Assembly (NCBI GenBank): GCA_038225855.1
Contig: JBBRQU010000015.1
Span: forward strand, 22,742-86,741
Source: CAHJXF01 sp038225855
GTDB lineage: Bacteria; Pseudomonadota; Gammaproteobacteria; Burkholderiales; Burkholderiaceae_D
DNA: 64,000 nt
Direction: 5' to 3'
A model generated the notes under the pieces. That model made no database searches and was not told the origin of the DNA. It saw nothing but the letters and a program-made list of their open reading frames with translations. Shown piece by piece: positions 16,871 to 25,610 of the stretch (within the stretch, counting starts at the first letter, position 1; every line of letters begins with the position of its first letter). Position numbers and translations under genes: made by a program.

Positions 16871-18328
16871 ATGCACATCCACATCCTCGGCATCTGCGGC
16901 ACCTTCATGGGCGGGCTCGCGGTGCTCGCTCGCGCCGCGGGCCATCGCGTGACGGGTTGCGATGCCGGCGTCTATCCGCCGATGAGCACGCAGCTCGAAG
17001 CGCAGGGCATAGCGCTGATCGAAGGGTGGGATCCTGCGCAGCTCGCGCTCGCGCCCGAGCTCTTCGTCGTCGGCAACGTCGTCACGCGCGGCAATCCGCT
17101 GATCGAGGCGATCCTCGACCGCGGCCTGCCGTACACCTCGGGTCCGCAATGGCTCGCAGAGCATGTGCTCGCAGGCACGACCGCGCGCAAGACCGTGTTG
17201 GCGGTCGCCGGTACGCACGGCAAGACCACGACCTCGTCGATGCTCGCGTGGATCCTGGAACACGCGGGTCTCGCGCCGGGTTTCCTGATCGGCGGCGTGC
17301 CCAATGACTTCGGCGTGTCGGCGCGCCTCACGGACTCGTCGCTGTTCGTGATCGAAGCCGACGAATACGACACCGCCTTCTTCGACAAGCGATCGAAATT
17401 CGTTCACTACCGCCCGCGCGTCGCGGTGCTCAACAATCTCGAGTTCGACCACGCGGATATCTTTGCCGACCTCGCGGCGATCGAGACGCAGTTTCATCAT
17501 CTCGTGCGGACCGTGCCGGCTCAGGGCTTGCTCGTCGTCAACGGCGAGAGCGAAGCGCTGGCGCGTGTGCTCGCACAGGGTTGCTGGTCGAGCGTCGAGC
17601 GCTTTGACGACGGCGCGGGCGACGGCGCCCAATGGTCGGCGCGAAACACGGACTCGGGGTTCGAAGTTCTGCACGACGGTCGTGTCGAAGGAAGCATCCG
17701 ATGGAATCTGCAGGGCGCGCATAACCGCGTCAACGCATTGGCCGCGTTGATCGCCGCGCGTTACGTCGGCGTTTCGCCTGCGCAGGCGTGCGAGGCGCTG
17801 ACTCGCTTCGAAGGCGTCAAGCGCCGCATGGAAGTGCGCGGCACTGCCGACGGCGTCACGGTCTATGACGACTTCGCGCATCATCCGACCGCGATCGCGA
17901 CCACCATTGCCGGACTGCGGAGCAAGCTTGACGCATCGCCCGCGACACGCGCCAGGTCGCGCATCATCGCCGTGATCGAGCCGCGTTCGAACACGATGAA
18001 GCTCGGCACGATCAAGGCCGCGCTGCCCGCGAGCTTGGCCGAGGCCGATCGTGTGTTCGGTTATGGCGCGAGGCAGGGCAAGGACGCGCTCGGCTGGGAC
18101 CTCGCGGCCGCGCTCGCACCGCTCAACGAAGACGATGGTTTCGATCGCAACCACAAAGGATCGAAGGCCATGGCGTTCGACGACATCGAACAACTGGTTG
18201 CGGCGATGGTGATAGCGGCGCAGCCGGGAGATCACGTCCTCGTGATGAGCAACGGCGGCTTCGTCGGGATTCACCAGCGCCTGCTGGCTGCGCTCGATCA
18301 GCGCGCCGCGCGCAAGGCCGCGGCGTGA
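16871..18328 (+). CDS. mpl: UDP-N-acetylmuramate:L-Ala-gamma-D-Glu-meso-DAP ligase (murein recycling)
   Basis: This 485-residue Mur-ligase-fold enzyme attaches recycled tripeptide to UDP-MurNAc. The N-terminal Rossmann segment is HIHILGICGTFMGGLAVLA. The P-loop is AVAGTHGKTTTSSML. The central domain has EADEYDTAFFDKRSKFVHY, and the C-terminal domain has YDDFAHHPTA and EPRSNTMKLG. GTFMGG and DKRSKF are the Mpl rather than the MurC form. The ATG at 16871 gives the standard N-terminus. Together with ampD in this window it covers two steps of peptidoglycan recycling. Confidence 0.94.
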   Translation: MHIHILGICGTFMGGLAVLARAAGHRVTGCDAGVYPPMSTQLEAQGIALIEGWDPAQLALAPELFVVGNVVTRGNPLIEAILDRGLPYTSGPQWLAEHVLAGTTARKTVLAVAGTHGKTTTSSMLAWILEHAGLAPGFLIGGVPNDFGVSARLTDSSLFVIEADEYDTAFFDKRSKFVHYRPRVAVLNNLEFDHADIFADLAAIETQFHHLVRTVPAQGLLVVNGESEALARVLAQGCWSSVERFDDGAGDGAQWSARNTDSGFEVLHDGRVEGSIRWNLQGAHNRVNALAALIAARYVGVSPAQACEALTRFEGVKRRMEVRGTADGVTVYDDFAHHPTAIATTIAGLRSKLDASPATRARSRIIAVIEPRSNTMKLGTIKAALPASLAEADRVFGYGARQGKDALGWDLAAALAPLNEDDGFDRNHKGSKAMAFDDIEQLVAAMVIAAQPGDHVLVMSNGGFVGIHQRLLAALDQRAARKAAA

Positions 18329-18348
18329 TGCAAAGCGCGGCAACGCGC

Positions 18349-18420
18349 GCGTCGTTCCCGCGCACGCGGGAACCCGGTGTCTTGCGGCGCACGCCACTGG
18401 TCCCTGCGTTCGCAGGGACG
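18349..18420. repeat. REP-like hairpin pair B
   Basis: TTCCCGCG-CA-CGCGGGAA (18353-18370) and GTCCCTGCG-TT-CGCAGGGAC (18398-18417) are perfect hairpins placed between mpl and the esterase gene. Confidence 0.75.
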
Positions 18421-18437
18421 ACGAGAGTATCGGACCG

Positions 18438-19037
18438 ATGATTCTGTATCTGCACGGCTTTCGCTCGTCGCCGCGTTCGATCAAGGCGCGGCAACTCGCG
18501 GCGCGCCTCGAGCAACGCGGACTCGCCGCCGACTATCGCTGTCCGCAACTGCCGGCGTCTCCGCGCGAAGCGTCGCGCGTGATCGCGGACATCGCGATGC
18601 GACCTTCCACGCAGCGGCTGGCTGTCATCGGCTCGTCACTGGGCGGCTATTACGCGACATGGATTGCGGAGCGGGTCGATTGCCGCGTCGTGCTGCTCAA
18701 CCCCGCAGTCCATCCCGAACGCGATCTCGCGCATCACCTGGGCGCGCAGACCATCTATCACAGCGACGAGACCGTCGAGATCCGGCCCGAATTTCTCGAC
18801 GAACTGAAAGACCTGCACGTCGGCGCGATCACGCGCCCCGAGCGTTACCTGCTGGTGGCCGCGACCGGCGATGAAGTGCTCGATTGGCGCGAAATGGTCG
18901 GGCGCTATGCAAATGCCCGGCATCTCGTCGTCGAAGGCAGCGATCACGGCTTGTCCGATTTCGAAACCATCATCGACGACGTGATCGACTTCGCACTCGG
19001 CCTTGCGATCGACTCTGCATCCGAACGGCGCGAGTAG
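18438..19037 (+). CDS. YqiA/UPF0227-type alpha/beta-hydrolase (esterase)
   Basis: This 199-residue protein is a small alpha/beta hydrolase. The N-terminal ILYLHGFRSSPRSIKA and the nucleophile elbow GSSLGGYYA (catalytic Ser) are typical of the YqiA family. The acid is probably the Asp of AATGDEVLDW and the base the His in EGSDHGLSDF. It has no signal peptide. Substrate is unknown; E. coli YqiA hydrolyses short acyl esters. A REP-like element separates it from mpl. Confidence 0.88.
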   Translation: MILYLHGFRSSPRSIKARQLAARLEQRGLAADYRCPQLPASPREASRVIADIAMRPSTQRLAVIGSSLGGYYATWIAERVDCRVVLLNPAVHPERDLAHHLGAQTIYHSDETVEIRPEFLDELKDLHVGAITRPERYLLVAATGDEVLDWREMVGRYANARHLVVEGSDHGLSDFETIIDDVIDFALGLAIDSASERRE

Positions 19038-19048
19038 AGTCGCTTCGC

Positions 19049-19651
19049 ATGGAACAGACCTTTCTCTCGGCCACGATCCTGCTGCTTCTGGTCGCCGATC
19101 CGCTGGGCAACATTCCGATCTTCGTCGCGGCGCTGCGCGGCGTGCCATCGAAGCGGCGGCCGGCGGTCATCCTGCGCGAGTGCCTGATCGCGTTCGCGAT
19201 CCTGCTGTTGTTCATGTTCGTCGGCCATCGCTTCATGGATGCGCTCGGTCTGTCGGACGTGTCGCTGCAGATCGGCGGCGGCGTGATCCTGTTTCTGATC
19301 GCGCTGCGCATGGTGTTCCCGGTGCCCGAAGGCATCTTCGGTTCGTCGCCCGGAGGAGAGCCCTTCATCGTACCGCTCGCGATTCCCGCGCTCGCCGGAC
19401 CGTCGGCATTGGCGACGGTGCTGCTGCTCGTGTCGCGCGATCCAGGCCGTCTCTTCGAGTGGATCGCCGCACTCGCGATCGCGCTCTCGACATCGGCAGT
19501 CGTCCTCGTCTTCGCGGAGAAATTGCAGAAGCGGCTCGGCGAGCGCGCCGTGATCGCATTCGAACGATTGATGGGACTGGTGCTGACTGCGATCGCGGTC
19601 GAGATGATCCTCAAAGGCATACGCGCCTTCGTGCTCCAGCTATATCAGTGA
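19049..19651 (+). CDS. MarC family integral membrane protein
   Basis: This 200-residue protein has about six hydrophobic helices and the MarC-family segments LLLLVADPLGNIPIFVAAL at the N-terminus and PLAIPALAGPSALATVLLL in the middle. The family was once linked to multiple antibiotic resistance, but that role is not supported and the transported substrate is unknown. The start at 19049 (MEQTFLSA) is chosen because the longer open frame upstream overlaps the esterase gene in a different phase. Confidence 0.86.
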   Translation: MEQTFLSATILLLLVADPLGNIPIFVAALRGVPSKRRPAVILRECLIAFAILLLFMFVGHRFMDALGLSDVSLQIGGGVILFLIALRMVFPVPEGIFGSSPGGEPFIVPLAIPALAGPSALATVLLLVSRDPGRLFEWIAALAIALSTSAVVLVFAEKLQKRLGERAVIAFERLMGLVLTAIAVEMILKGIRAFVLQLYQ

Positions 19652-19654
19652 CGC

Positions 19655-20221
19655 ATGCCAACGCGGGCCAGTCGCGTCGAATACGAAAAGCGCATGCACC
19701 GCGTGCTCGAGCACATCGATCGTCACCTCGATGAAACGCTGGAGCTGGATGCGCTGGCCGGGGTGGCGCACTTTTCGCCGTTCCATTTCCACCGGCTTTT
19801 CCTCGCGTAAATAAGCGAGACGCTCGGCGACTACCTGCGACGCCGCAGGCTCGAGGTCGCGGCCCTGCGGCTGGTCGCGCAGCCGCGCGTGCCGGTGTTG
19901 AGCGTGGCGCTGTCGATCGGGTTCGGTTCCACGGAGCCCGATCAGTGCCGCTACGATGCGGGCGTGGAAGTGCCCGACGATTTCGTCGTGAGCGGCAAGG
20001 CTCACCTCACCACGATCCCCGGCGGCGCATCGACGCGATTCCGCGGCACAGGCGCCGAGATCGGCGAGGCGTGGACCGCGCTGATGCGCGACTGGCTCCC
20101 CAAAAGCGGAATGCAATTCCACACGCGGCCGTTCTTCGAGTATTACCCGGTCGATGCGAACTACGACGCGAAGACCGGCGCGTTCGAGTGCGATATCGTG
20201 ATCCCGGTCGTTCCATTGTGA
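19655..20221 (+). pseudogene. Broken AraC-family/GyrI-like transcriptional regulator
   Basis: The frame starts with an AraC DNA-binding domain (LELDALAGVAHFSPFHFHRL) and is interrupted by TAA at 19808-19810. It continues in the same frame with GDYLRRRRLEVAALRL and SVALSIGFGSTE, then jumps directly to the GyrI-like effector domain (PDQCRYDAGVEVPDDF, FRGTGAEIGEAW, GAFECDIVIPV). The second half of the second helix-turn-helix and the start of the GyrI domain appear to be missing. About 189 codons remain, where intact relatives are around 300. The stop and the deletion together indicate an inactive gene. Confidence 0.85.
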
Positions 20222-20232
20222 AGTGAAAGACT

Positions 20233-20616
20233 ATGCCCACGGAGAAGCCAAGCCTGAGGGCAATCAACCTCGCCGAAAAACTCGCGACCTTCTCCGAGCA
20301 TTGGCAACCGAGGACCGTGGGCCAGTTCAACGGCCACGACCTGATGGTCGCGAAGCTCAAAGGCGAATTCGTCTGGCACAAGCACGACGACACCGACGAC
20401 TTCTTTCTGGTGCTCAAGGGCCGCATCACGATCCAGATGCGCGACGCGAAGGGAAGCAGTGAGGTGACGCTCGGGCCCGGCGAAGTATTCGTCGTCCCCA
20501 AAGGAGTCGAGCATCGTCCCATTGCAAAGGAAGAAGCGCATATCCTGCTGATCGAACCGATGGGCACGCCGAACACCGGCGATCCCGAAACGGCTGCCGC
20601 GCGCAGGATGATCTGA
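20233..20616 (+). CDS. Single-domain cupin protein
   Basis: This 127-residue protein is a small beta-barrel cupin. The first motif is FVWHKHDDTDDFFLVLKG, with the metal-binding His-His-(Asp) positions, and the second is GEVFVVPKGVEHRP. No substrate can be named. It lies 11 nt after the broken regulator and is followed by a RidA-family gene. Confidence 0.8.
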   Translation: MPTEKPSLRAINLAEKLATFSEHWQPRTVGQFNGHDLMVAKLKGEFVWHKHDDTDDFFLVLKGRITIQMRDAKGSSEVTLGPGEVFVVPKGVEHRPIAKEEAHILLIEPMGTPNTGDPETAAARRMI

Positions 20617-20636
20617 CGCGATGATCGATGGTTGAA

Positions 20637-21020
20637 ATGAAGGTCAATGCCATCAATGCCGACGCCGCGCCCGAAGCGGCGGGCGGCTACTCGCAAGCGC
20701 TCGAAGTGCGTGATGCAGAGCGCCTGCTTTTCATCAGCGGCCAGATTCCGCAAACGCGGGCGGGCGCGGTACCCGAGGGCTTTCGCGCGCAAGCGGAACT
20801 GGCTTGGGCCCACGTCCGCGCGCAACTCGAGGCCGCGGACATGAGCGTCGCCAACCTCGTCAAGGTCACGACGTTTCTTTCTTCGCGGGAGTTCGCGATC
20901 CTGAATCGCGAGGTGCGCCAAGCAGTGCTGGGAAACCATGCGCCCGCGTTGACGGTCATCATCACGGGCATCTTCGACGAACAGTGGTTGCTCGAGATCG
21001 AAGCGATAGCCGCAGCCTGA
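20637..21020 (+). CDS. RidA/YjgF/Rid family protein
   Basis: This about 127-residue protein has the Rid-family pattern: AAGGYSQALEV at the N-terminus, LLFISGQIPQT, and the C-terminal region ALTVIITGIFDEQWLLEIEAIA. Canonical RidA proteins deaminate reactive enamine/imine intermediates through an Arg near the C-terminal motif. Here I do not see the typical CRV/R-pattern, so a divergent Rid subgroup is likely. An ATG at 20628 could add three residues. Confidence 0.75.
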   Translation: MKVNAINADAAPEAAGGYSQALEVRDAERLLFISGQIPQTRAGAVPEGFRAQAELAWAHVRAQLEAADMSVANLVKVTTFLSSREFAILNREVRQAVLGNHAPALTVIITGIFDEQWLLEIEAIAAA

Positions 21021-21108
21021 GGGCCTTGAAAATTAGCGAGGTCGTTCGTGGGCAGCGTGCTCTTGCATTGGGTTCGGCCCCCAATAGCGTTTCGCTCATG
21101 GCAGCGAA

Positions 21109-21930
21109 TCAAGAATCATCGTCGCCGCCAAGAAAGCCTCCAAGCAAGCCGCCGACTGCAGTCCCGCCGACGAGACTTCCAATGCCGCCCTCATCGCGCC
21201 CGCGTCCACCGCCCTGCGGCGCGGCTGCGAACACGCGGCTTGCAAGACGCGAGAACGGCAACGACTGCAGCCACACATGCCCCGGCCCGCGCAGCGTCGC
21301 GAAGAACAATCCTTCGCCGCCGAACAGCGCGGTCTTGATCTTGCCGACGTACTGGATGTCGAAGTCGACCGAAGGCTCGTACGCGACCAGGCATCCGGTG
21401 TCGACGCGCAGCGTCTCGCCGGACGCGAGTTGACGCTCGAGGATTGTGCCGCCCGCATGCACGAACACCATCCCGTCGCCGTCGAGCTTCTCCATGATGA
21501 AGCCCTCGCCGCCGAAGAAGCCCGCACCGAGCCGCCGCTGAAACGCGATGCCCAGCGACACGCCGCGCGCCGCGCACAGAAACGCATCGCGTTGCGCGAT
21601 CAGCGTGCCGCCGATGCGCGACAGATCGATCGGCACGATCTTGCCCGGATAGGGCGCTGCGAACGCGACGCGCCGCTTGGTCGCTCCCTGATTCGTATAG
21701 ACGGTCGTGAACAGCGACTCGCCGGTGACGAGGCGCTTGCCCGCACCGAGCAGCTTGCCGAAGACGCCGCCCTGCTGGTTCGAGCCATCGCCGAACACGG
21801 TGTCGAGATCGATGTCGGGGTCCATGTAGAACAGGCTGCCCGCTTCGCCGATCGCGGCTTCTCCCGGATCGAGCTCGAGCTCGACGTACTGCATCTCGTT
21901 GCCGAATATTTCGTAGTCGATCACGTCCAT
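21109..21930 (-). CDS. AIM24/TIGR00266 family protein
   Basis: This 273-residue protein has an all-beta core typical of the AIM24 family (YVELELDPGEAAIGEAGSLF, VFVHAGGTILERQLASGE, DIQYVGKIKTALFGGEGLFF). It ends in a glycine-rich tail (GGTAVGGLLGGFLGGDDD). Bacterial function is unknown. The start at 21930 (MDVIDYEIFG) matches the expected beginning of the fold. It lies just after the HigA-like gene on the same strand. Confidence 0.84.
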   Translation of the reverse strand: MDVIDYEIFGNEMQYVELELDPGEAAIGEAGSLFYMDPDIDLDTVFGDGSNQQGGVFGKLLGAGKRLVTGESLFTTVYTNQGATKRRVAFAAPYPGKIVPIDLSRIGGTLIAQRDAFLCAARGVSLGIAFQRRLGAGFFGGEGFIMEKLDGDGMVFVHAGGTILERQLASGETLRVDTGCLVAYEPSVDFDIQYVGKIKTALFGGEGLFFATLRGPGHVWLQSLPFSRLASRVFAAAPQGGGRGRDEGGIGSLVGGTAVGGLLGGFLGGDDDS

Positions 21931-21980
21931 TCGCGGGTCCTTGTCGGGGGATTGAAGTTGTGGTGATTCGGAGGAGCCCT

Positions 21981-22301
21981 TCAGACTTCGACAGAATGCG
22001 CTTCGAGATTCACGTTCAGGCATTCGCGAAGTACATGAAAGATGGCTGCGAGATTGTCCATGCTCGGATTGCCGGCTGGCGACAGCATGCGATGCAGGCT
22101 CTTGCTCGGCTTGTCGGTCAGAGTGGCGAGCAGTTCGAACCCGATGGTCGCGTTGATCAGGTCGCGCAGAATGAGGCGCGCGGTTTCCGCCTCGCCGTTG
22201 AGGAACAGCGTGGCCGCCGCGTCGAGCAACGCTTGCGCGAACGCCGGATCGCGTTCAACGCGCTCGACCACGGTCTGCTTGAAATCGCGGGTCAGTGCCA
22301 T
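21981..22301 (-). CDS. HigA-like XRE-family antitoxin, apparently orphan
   Basis: This 106-residue protein resembles HigA-type addiction-module antidotes. The body RDFKQTVVERVERDPAF leads into a helix-turn-helix with SKSLHRMLSPAGNPSMDNL and a C-terminal AIFHVLRECLNVNLEAHSV. The ATG at 22301 is preceded by AAAAAGGTGAA. No RelE/ParE/HigB-type toxin gene lies on either side: the AIM24 gene is downstream and the divergent RNase gene upstream. It may act as a stand-alone regulator. Confidence 0.78.
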   Translation of the reverse strand: MALTRDFKQTVVERVERDPAFAQALLDAAATLFLNGEAETARLILRDLINATIGFELLATLTDKPSKSLHRMLSPAGNPSMDNLAAIFHVLRECLNVNLEAHSVEV

Positions 22302-22383
22302 GGACTTCACCTTTTTCGTTGGTCGCCTTGAATTTTTCGATGTTGAGTAGTGACTTCTTTCGATCCGGATGATCATGCACAGA

Positions 22384-22403
22384 TGGTAACTTATACGTTA
22401 CCA
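22384..22403. promoter_or_regulatory. Inverted repeat between divergent genes, candidate operator
   Basis: TGGTAAC-TTATAC-GTTACCA is a 7-bp inverted repeat with a 6-bp spacer. It lies about 80 bp upstream of the HigA-like gene and 82 bp upstream of the RNase gene. HigA-type antitoxins autoregulate through similar palindromes. Confidence 0.5.
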
Positions 22404-22472
22404 CCAGTCCAACGGCAGATATACGGCGCACGCCTCCGCTTACCGCTTGCCGGCTCGCCAAGCCCCTGCTTC

Positions 22473-22478
22473 TATAAT
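22473..22478 (+). promoter_or_regulatory. Consensus -10 hexamer directly before the RNase start codon
   Basis: TATAAT ends 6 nt before the ATG at 22485, so transcription would start at or next to the start codon. No Shine-Dalgarno sequence is present. The best -35 (TTGCCG at 22447) has a long 20-nt spacer. Confidence 0.45.
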
Positions 22479-22484
22479 CCACCG

Positions 22485-24629
22485 ATGAATGTTTTCTACG
22501 AAGAAGACGGCGGCTTTAAGGCCGGCAACGTGTTGTCCGATCAGGGCGCGGCTCTGCAGGTCGAGTCGGCGAGCGGCAAGCGCAGCAAGGTCAAGAGCGG
22601 CCATGTGCTGTTCGATTTTCGCGAGCCCGATGCGGCGACCCTGATGCGCGACGCGCTGGCGTTGGCCGATACGATCGACCTCGCGTTCCTGTGGGAATGC
22701 GCGCCGCAGGCCGAGTTCTCGTTCAAGGATCTCGCGACCGATTACTTCGGGCGCGCGGCGACGCCGGTCGAGTCGGCGGCGCTGGTCACGCGCCTGCACT
22801 CGGCGCCGATGTACTTCTATCGCAAGGGCCGCGGCCACTACCGGCCCGCGCCCGCCGACGCGCTCAAGGCGGCGCTCGCGGGCATCGAACGCAAGCAGCG
22901 CGAAGCTGCGTTGCAGGGCGAGTACGTGAGCGAATTGAAGGCGAGCCGATTGCCCGATGCCTTGCGCGCGCAGGCGCGCGAGTTACTGTTCAAGCCCGAT
23001 CGCAATCGCACCGAATTCAAGGCGCTGGTCGAGGCGAGCGCGGCGCTGTCGACCACACCCGAACGCCTGATGCTCGCGGTCGGCGGCCTGGCGTCACCTG
23101 AAGCCTTGCATCGCGATCGCTTCATCTTCGAATTCTTTCCGAGAGGCACGGGCTTTGCGAATGTTCCGATTGCTGCGATCGCGGAACTGCCTCTCGCCGA
23201 AGCCGAGGCCTTCAGCATCGACGACTCGCAGACGACCGAGATCGACGATGCGCTGTCGGTGCGTGCGATCGACCCGCCGGCGGATGCGCCGACGGATGCG
23301 TCGGTAGGATCGAAGGCCTGGCGCATCGGTATCCATATCGCAGCGCCCGGCCTTTCGATTCGTCGCGGCGACGCAATCGATGCGATGGCGCGCGATCGCT
23401 ACTCGACCGTTTACGCGCCGGGCGAAAAAATCACGATGCTGCCCGACAGCGTCGTCGAGGCTTTCACGCTCGCGGCGGGTCGCGCTTGCGCGGCCGTGTC
23501 GTTGTACGTCGATGCGATCGAGGACGCGAATGGGGACGGCGCGGGTTGGCGCATCGTCGCAAGCAGCTCGCGCATCGAGCGCGTGATGATCGCTGACAAC
23601 CTGCGCCACGACCTGCTCGACGACCAGGTCACCGAAGGCAATCTCGCAAGCGGCGAGGGCGACTATCCGAGAAAGGACCAGATCGCGGTCCTCTGGCGTT
23701 TCGCGCAGGCGCTCAACGAAAAGAGGCAGGAGGCACGCATCGCTTCGGGCCTGAAGCGCGAGTCGCATCAGCGCGCCGACTACAACTTCCGCGTTGATGG
23801 CGATGCGGTCAGCGGCAGCCAGACCATCGCGATCACCGAGCGCCGGCGCGGCGCGCCGCTCGACACCATCGTCGCCGAGCTGATGATCCTCGCCAACAGC
23901 ACCTGGGGTCGGCTGCTCGCCGAGCGCGGCGTGTCGGGAATCTATCGCGCGCAGAACGCGGCCTTCGGGCCCGCGGGCCGCGTGCGCATGGTCACGCATC
24001 CCGCCCCGCACGCGGGACTCGGGGTCGCGCAATACGCGTGGAGCACGTCGCCGCTGCGGCGCTATGTCGATCTCGTCAATCAATGGCAGATCGTGGCCTG
24101 CATCCGGGACGACGAGACCAACGCGCCTTTCGCGCGCAACGACGCCGACCTGTTCGCGGTCGTCTCCGGCTTCGACGCGGCCTATGCGGCCTATGCGGAA
24201 TACCAGTCGAAGATGGAGCGCCACTGGTGCCTGCGCTGGTTGCAGCAGGAAGCCAGGACGACCGTCGAGGCGCGCGCGACCGGTCGCGAAGACAATGCGA
24301 TCCTGATCGAAATTCCGCTACTGATCCGCGTGCCGGGTCTTGCGGGTTTGCCGACACCGATCGCGCGCGGCCAGCGCATCGAAGTCGAGATTGTTTCGTG
24401 CGACGAGATCGATCTCACGGTGCAATGTCGATTGACCGCGATCATCGAAGAAGTCGATGCGCTCGATGACTTCGACGAGTTGGGCGATGAAGCACCGGTC
24501 GAGGCGGCGGGTGCGGGCGTGAGCGCGACCGACGTGGCGACCCGGAGCGCAGAAGGATCGGCGATCGAAGCGACCGCGCCTGCGCTCGAAACGTCGCACG
24601 CCGGCGCGGCCGCATCGCTGGCGGCCTGA
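22485..24629 (+). CDS. RNB-domain exoribonuclease (RNase II family)
   Basis: This 714-residue protein is a 3'-5' exoribonuclease. The RNB domain begins at about residue 230 with AFSIDDSQTTEIDDALSV, which contains the Asp cluster that binds catalytic Mg2+. The segments VYAPGEKITMLPDSV and YAWSTSPLRRYVDLVNQ are typical of RNase II/R. There is no N-terminal cold-shock domain; residues 1-200 are the short betaproteobacterial form. A C-terminal OB-type region is followed by a low-complexity Ala/Glu tail. Translation may be leaderless. The downstream TonB-like gene starts 25 nt after the stop. Confidence 0.88.
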   Translation: MNVFYEEDGGFKAGNVLSDQGAALQVESASGKRSKVKSGHVLFDFREPDAATLMRDALALADTIDLAFLWECAPQAEFSFKDLATDYFGRAATPVESAALVTRLHSAPMYFYRKGRGHYRPAPADALKAALAGIERKQREAALQGEYVSELKASRLPDALRAQARELLFKPDRNRTEFKALVEASAALSTTPERLMLAVGGLASPEALHRDRFIFEFFPRGTGFANVPIAAIAELPLAEAEAFSIDDSQTTEIDDALSVRAIDPPADAPTDASVGSKAWRIGIHIAAPGLSIRRGDAIDAMARDRYSTVYAPGEKITMLPDSVVEAFTLAAGRACAAVSLYVDAIEDANGDGAGWRIVASSSRIERVMIADNLRHDLLDDQVTEGNLASGEGDYPRKDQIAVLWRFAQALNEKRQEARIASGLKRESHQRADYNFRVDGDAVSGSQTIAITERRRGAPLDTIVAELMILANSTWGRLLAERGVSGIYRAQNAAFGPAGRVRMVTHPAPHAGLGVAQYAWSTSPLRRYVDLVNQWQIVACIRDDETNAPFARNDADLFAVVSGFDAAYAAYAEYQSKMERHWCLRWLQQEARTTVEARATGREDNAILIEIPLLIRVPGLAGLPTPIARGQRIEVEIVSCDEIDLTVQCRLTAIIEEVDALDDFDELGDEAPVEAAGAGVSATDVATRSAEGSAIEATAPALETSHAGAAASLAA

Positions 24630-24653
24630 AGCAGCGACAGCAACGCGAGCGAC

Positions 24654-25610
24654 ATGGCCACCGTATTGCAGACCAGAGGACGCGGGACAGTGTATCCGCC
24701 GACGTATCCGCCGCCGCGACCTTCGACCCGGCCGCAGCGTCGAAAGCACGGCTATCGGCCATCGGGACTGATGATCGCGTTGACGGTCTCGGTCGCGCTG
24801 CATCTGATCCTGCTCGCGATTCGCTTCGTCGCGCCGCACATGTCGTTGACGCGGCCGCCCGACAGTCCGCTCGAAGTGATACTCGTCAACGCGCGATCGA
24901 ACGACCAGCCGGTCAAGCCCACGGCGATCGCGCAGCACGATCTGAACGGTGGCGGCGAACACGACCAGGGTCGCGCGACGTCGTTCCTGCCGCGCGCCCG
25001 CGAACTGTCCGACGGCGAAGTGCTGAAGCAATCGCACAGCGCCGCCGAGCGGCTCGAGGCCGAGCAGCGCCGCGTGATCACGCAGGCGCGCAAGACCGAG
25101 GCTCCGGTGGCGCCCGAAGCGCCGCCCAAGGTCGAGGCGACCGAGACCGCGCCGCCGACCGACTTCACGACTTCGATGAAAGCGATCGCACGTCTCGAGG
25201 CGCAGATCGACAAGGACACGCGCGACCTCAATGCGCGTCCGCGCCGCGGCTACATCGGACCGACCACGCGCGGTGCGAGCTACGCGCTTTACTACAGTCA
25301 ATGGAAGGACAAGGTCGAGCGCATCGGCACGATCAACTATCCAGAAGAGGCGCGCGGCCGCATCTATGGCGAACTCTCGCTGAGCGTGGTGCTGAATTCC
25401 GACGGAACGATCTACAACGACGAGGTCGAGGTGACGCGCTCGTCGGGCTCGCAGATTCTCGATCGCGCGGCCAAGCGCATCGTGCGCCTAGGCGCGCCGT
25501 ACGGGCGCTTCTCGGACGCGTTGCGCAGCGAGTACGACATCTTCGAAATCCGCAGCACGTTCCGCTTCACGCGCGGCGCCGCGTTCGAGATGCGCACGGG
25601 CGGCCCGTGA
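24654..25610 (+). CDS. TonB-family protein with C-terminal TonB domain
   Basis: This 318-residue protein has a Pro/Arg-rich cytoplasmic start, a single membrane anchor (LMIALTVSVALHLILLAI, about residues 40-58), a periplasmic spacer rich in Ala, Glu and Pro, and a C-terminal TonB-like domain (INYPEEARGRIYGELSLSV, SSGSQILDRAAKRIVRL). TonB proteins transmit inner-membrane energy to outer-membrane receptors. No exbB or exbD is nearby, so it may function elsewhere in the genome or in the envelope. It is the second gene of an apparent rnb-like/tonB/hypothetical/aroE/mtgA operon. Confidence 0.85.
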   Translation: MATVLQTRGRGTVYPPTYPPPRPSTRPQRRKHGYRPSGLMIALTVSVALHLILLAIRFVAPHMSLTRPPDSPLEVILVNARSNDQPVKPTAIAQHDLNGGGEHDQGRATSFLPRARELSDGEVLKQSHSAAERLEAEQRRVITQARKTEAPVAPEAPPKVEATETAPPTDFTTSMKAIARLEAQIDKDTRDLNARPRRGYIGPTTRGASYALYYSQWKDKVERIGTINYPEEARGRIYGELSLSVVLNSDGTIYNDEVEVTRSSGSQILDRAAKRIVRLGAPYGRFSDALRSEYDIFEIRSTFRFTRGAAFEMRTGGP

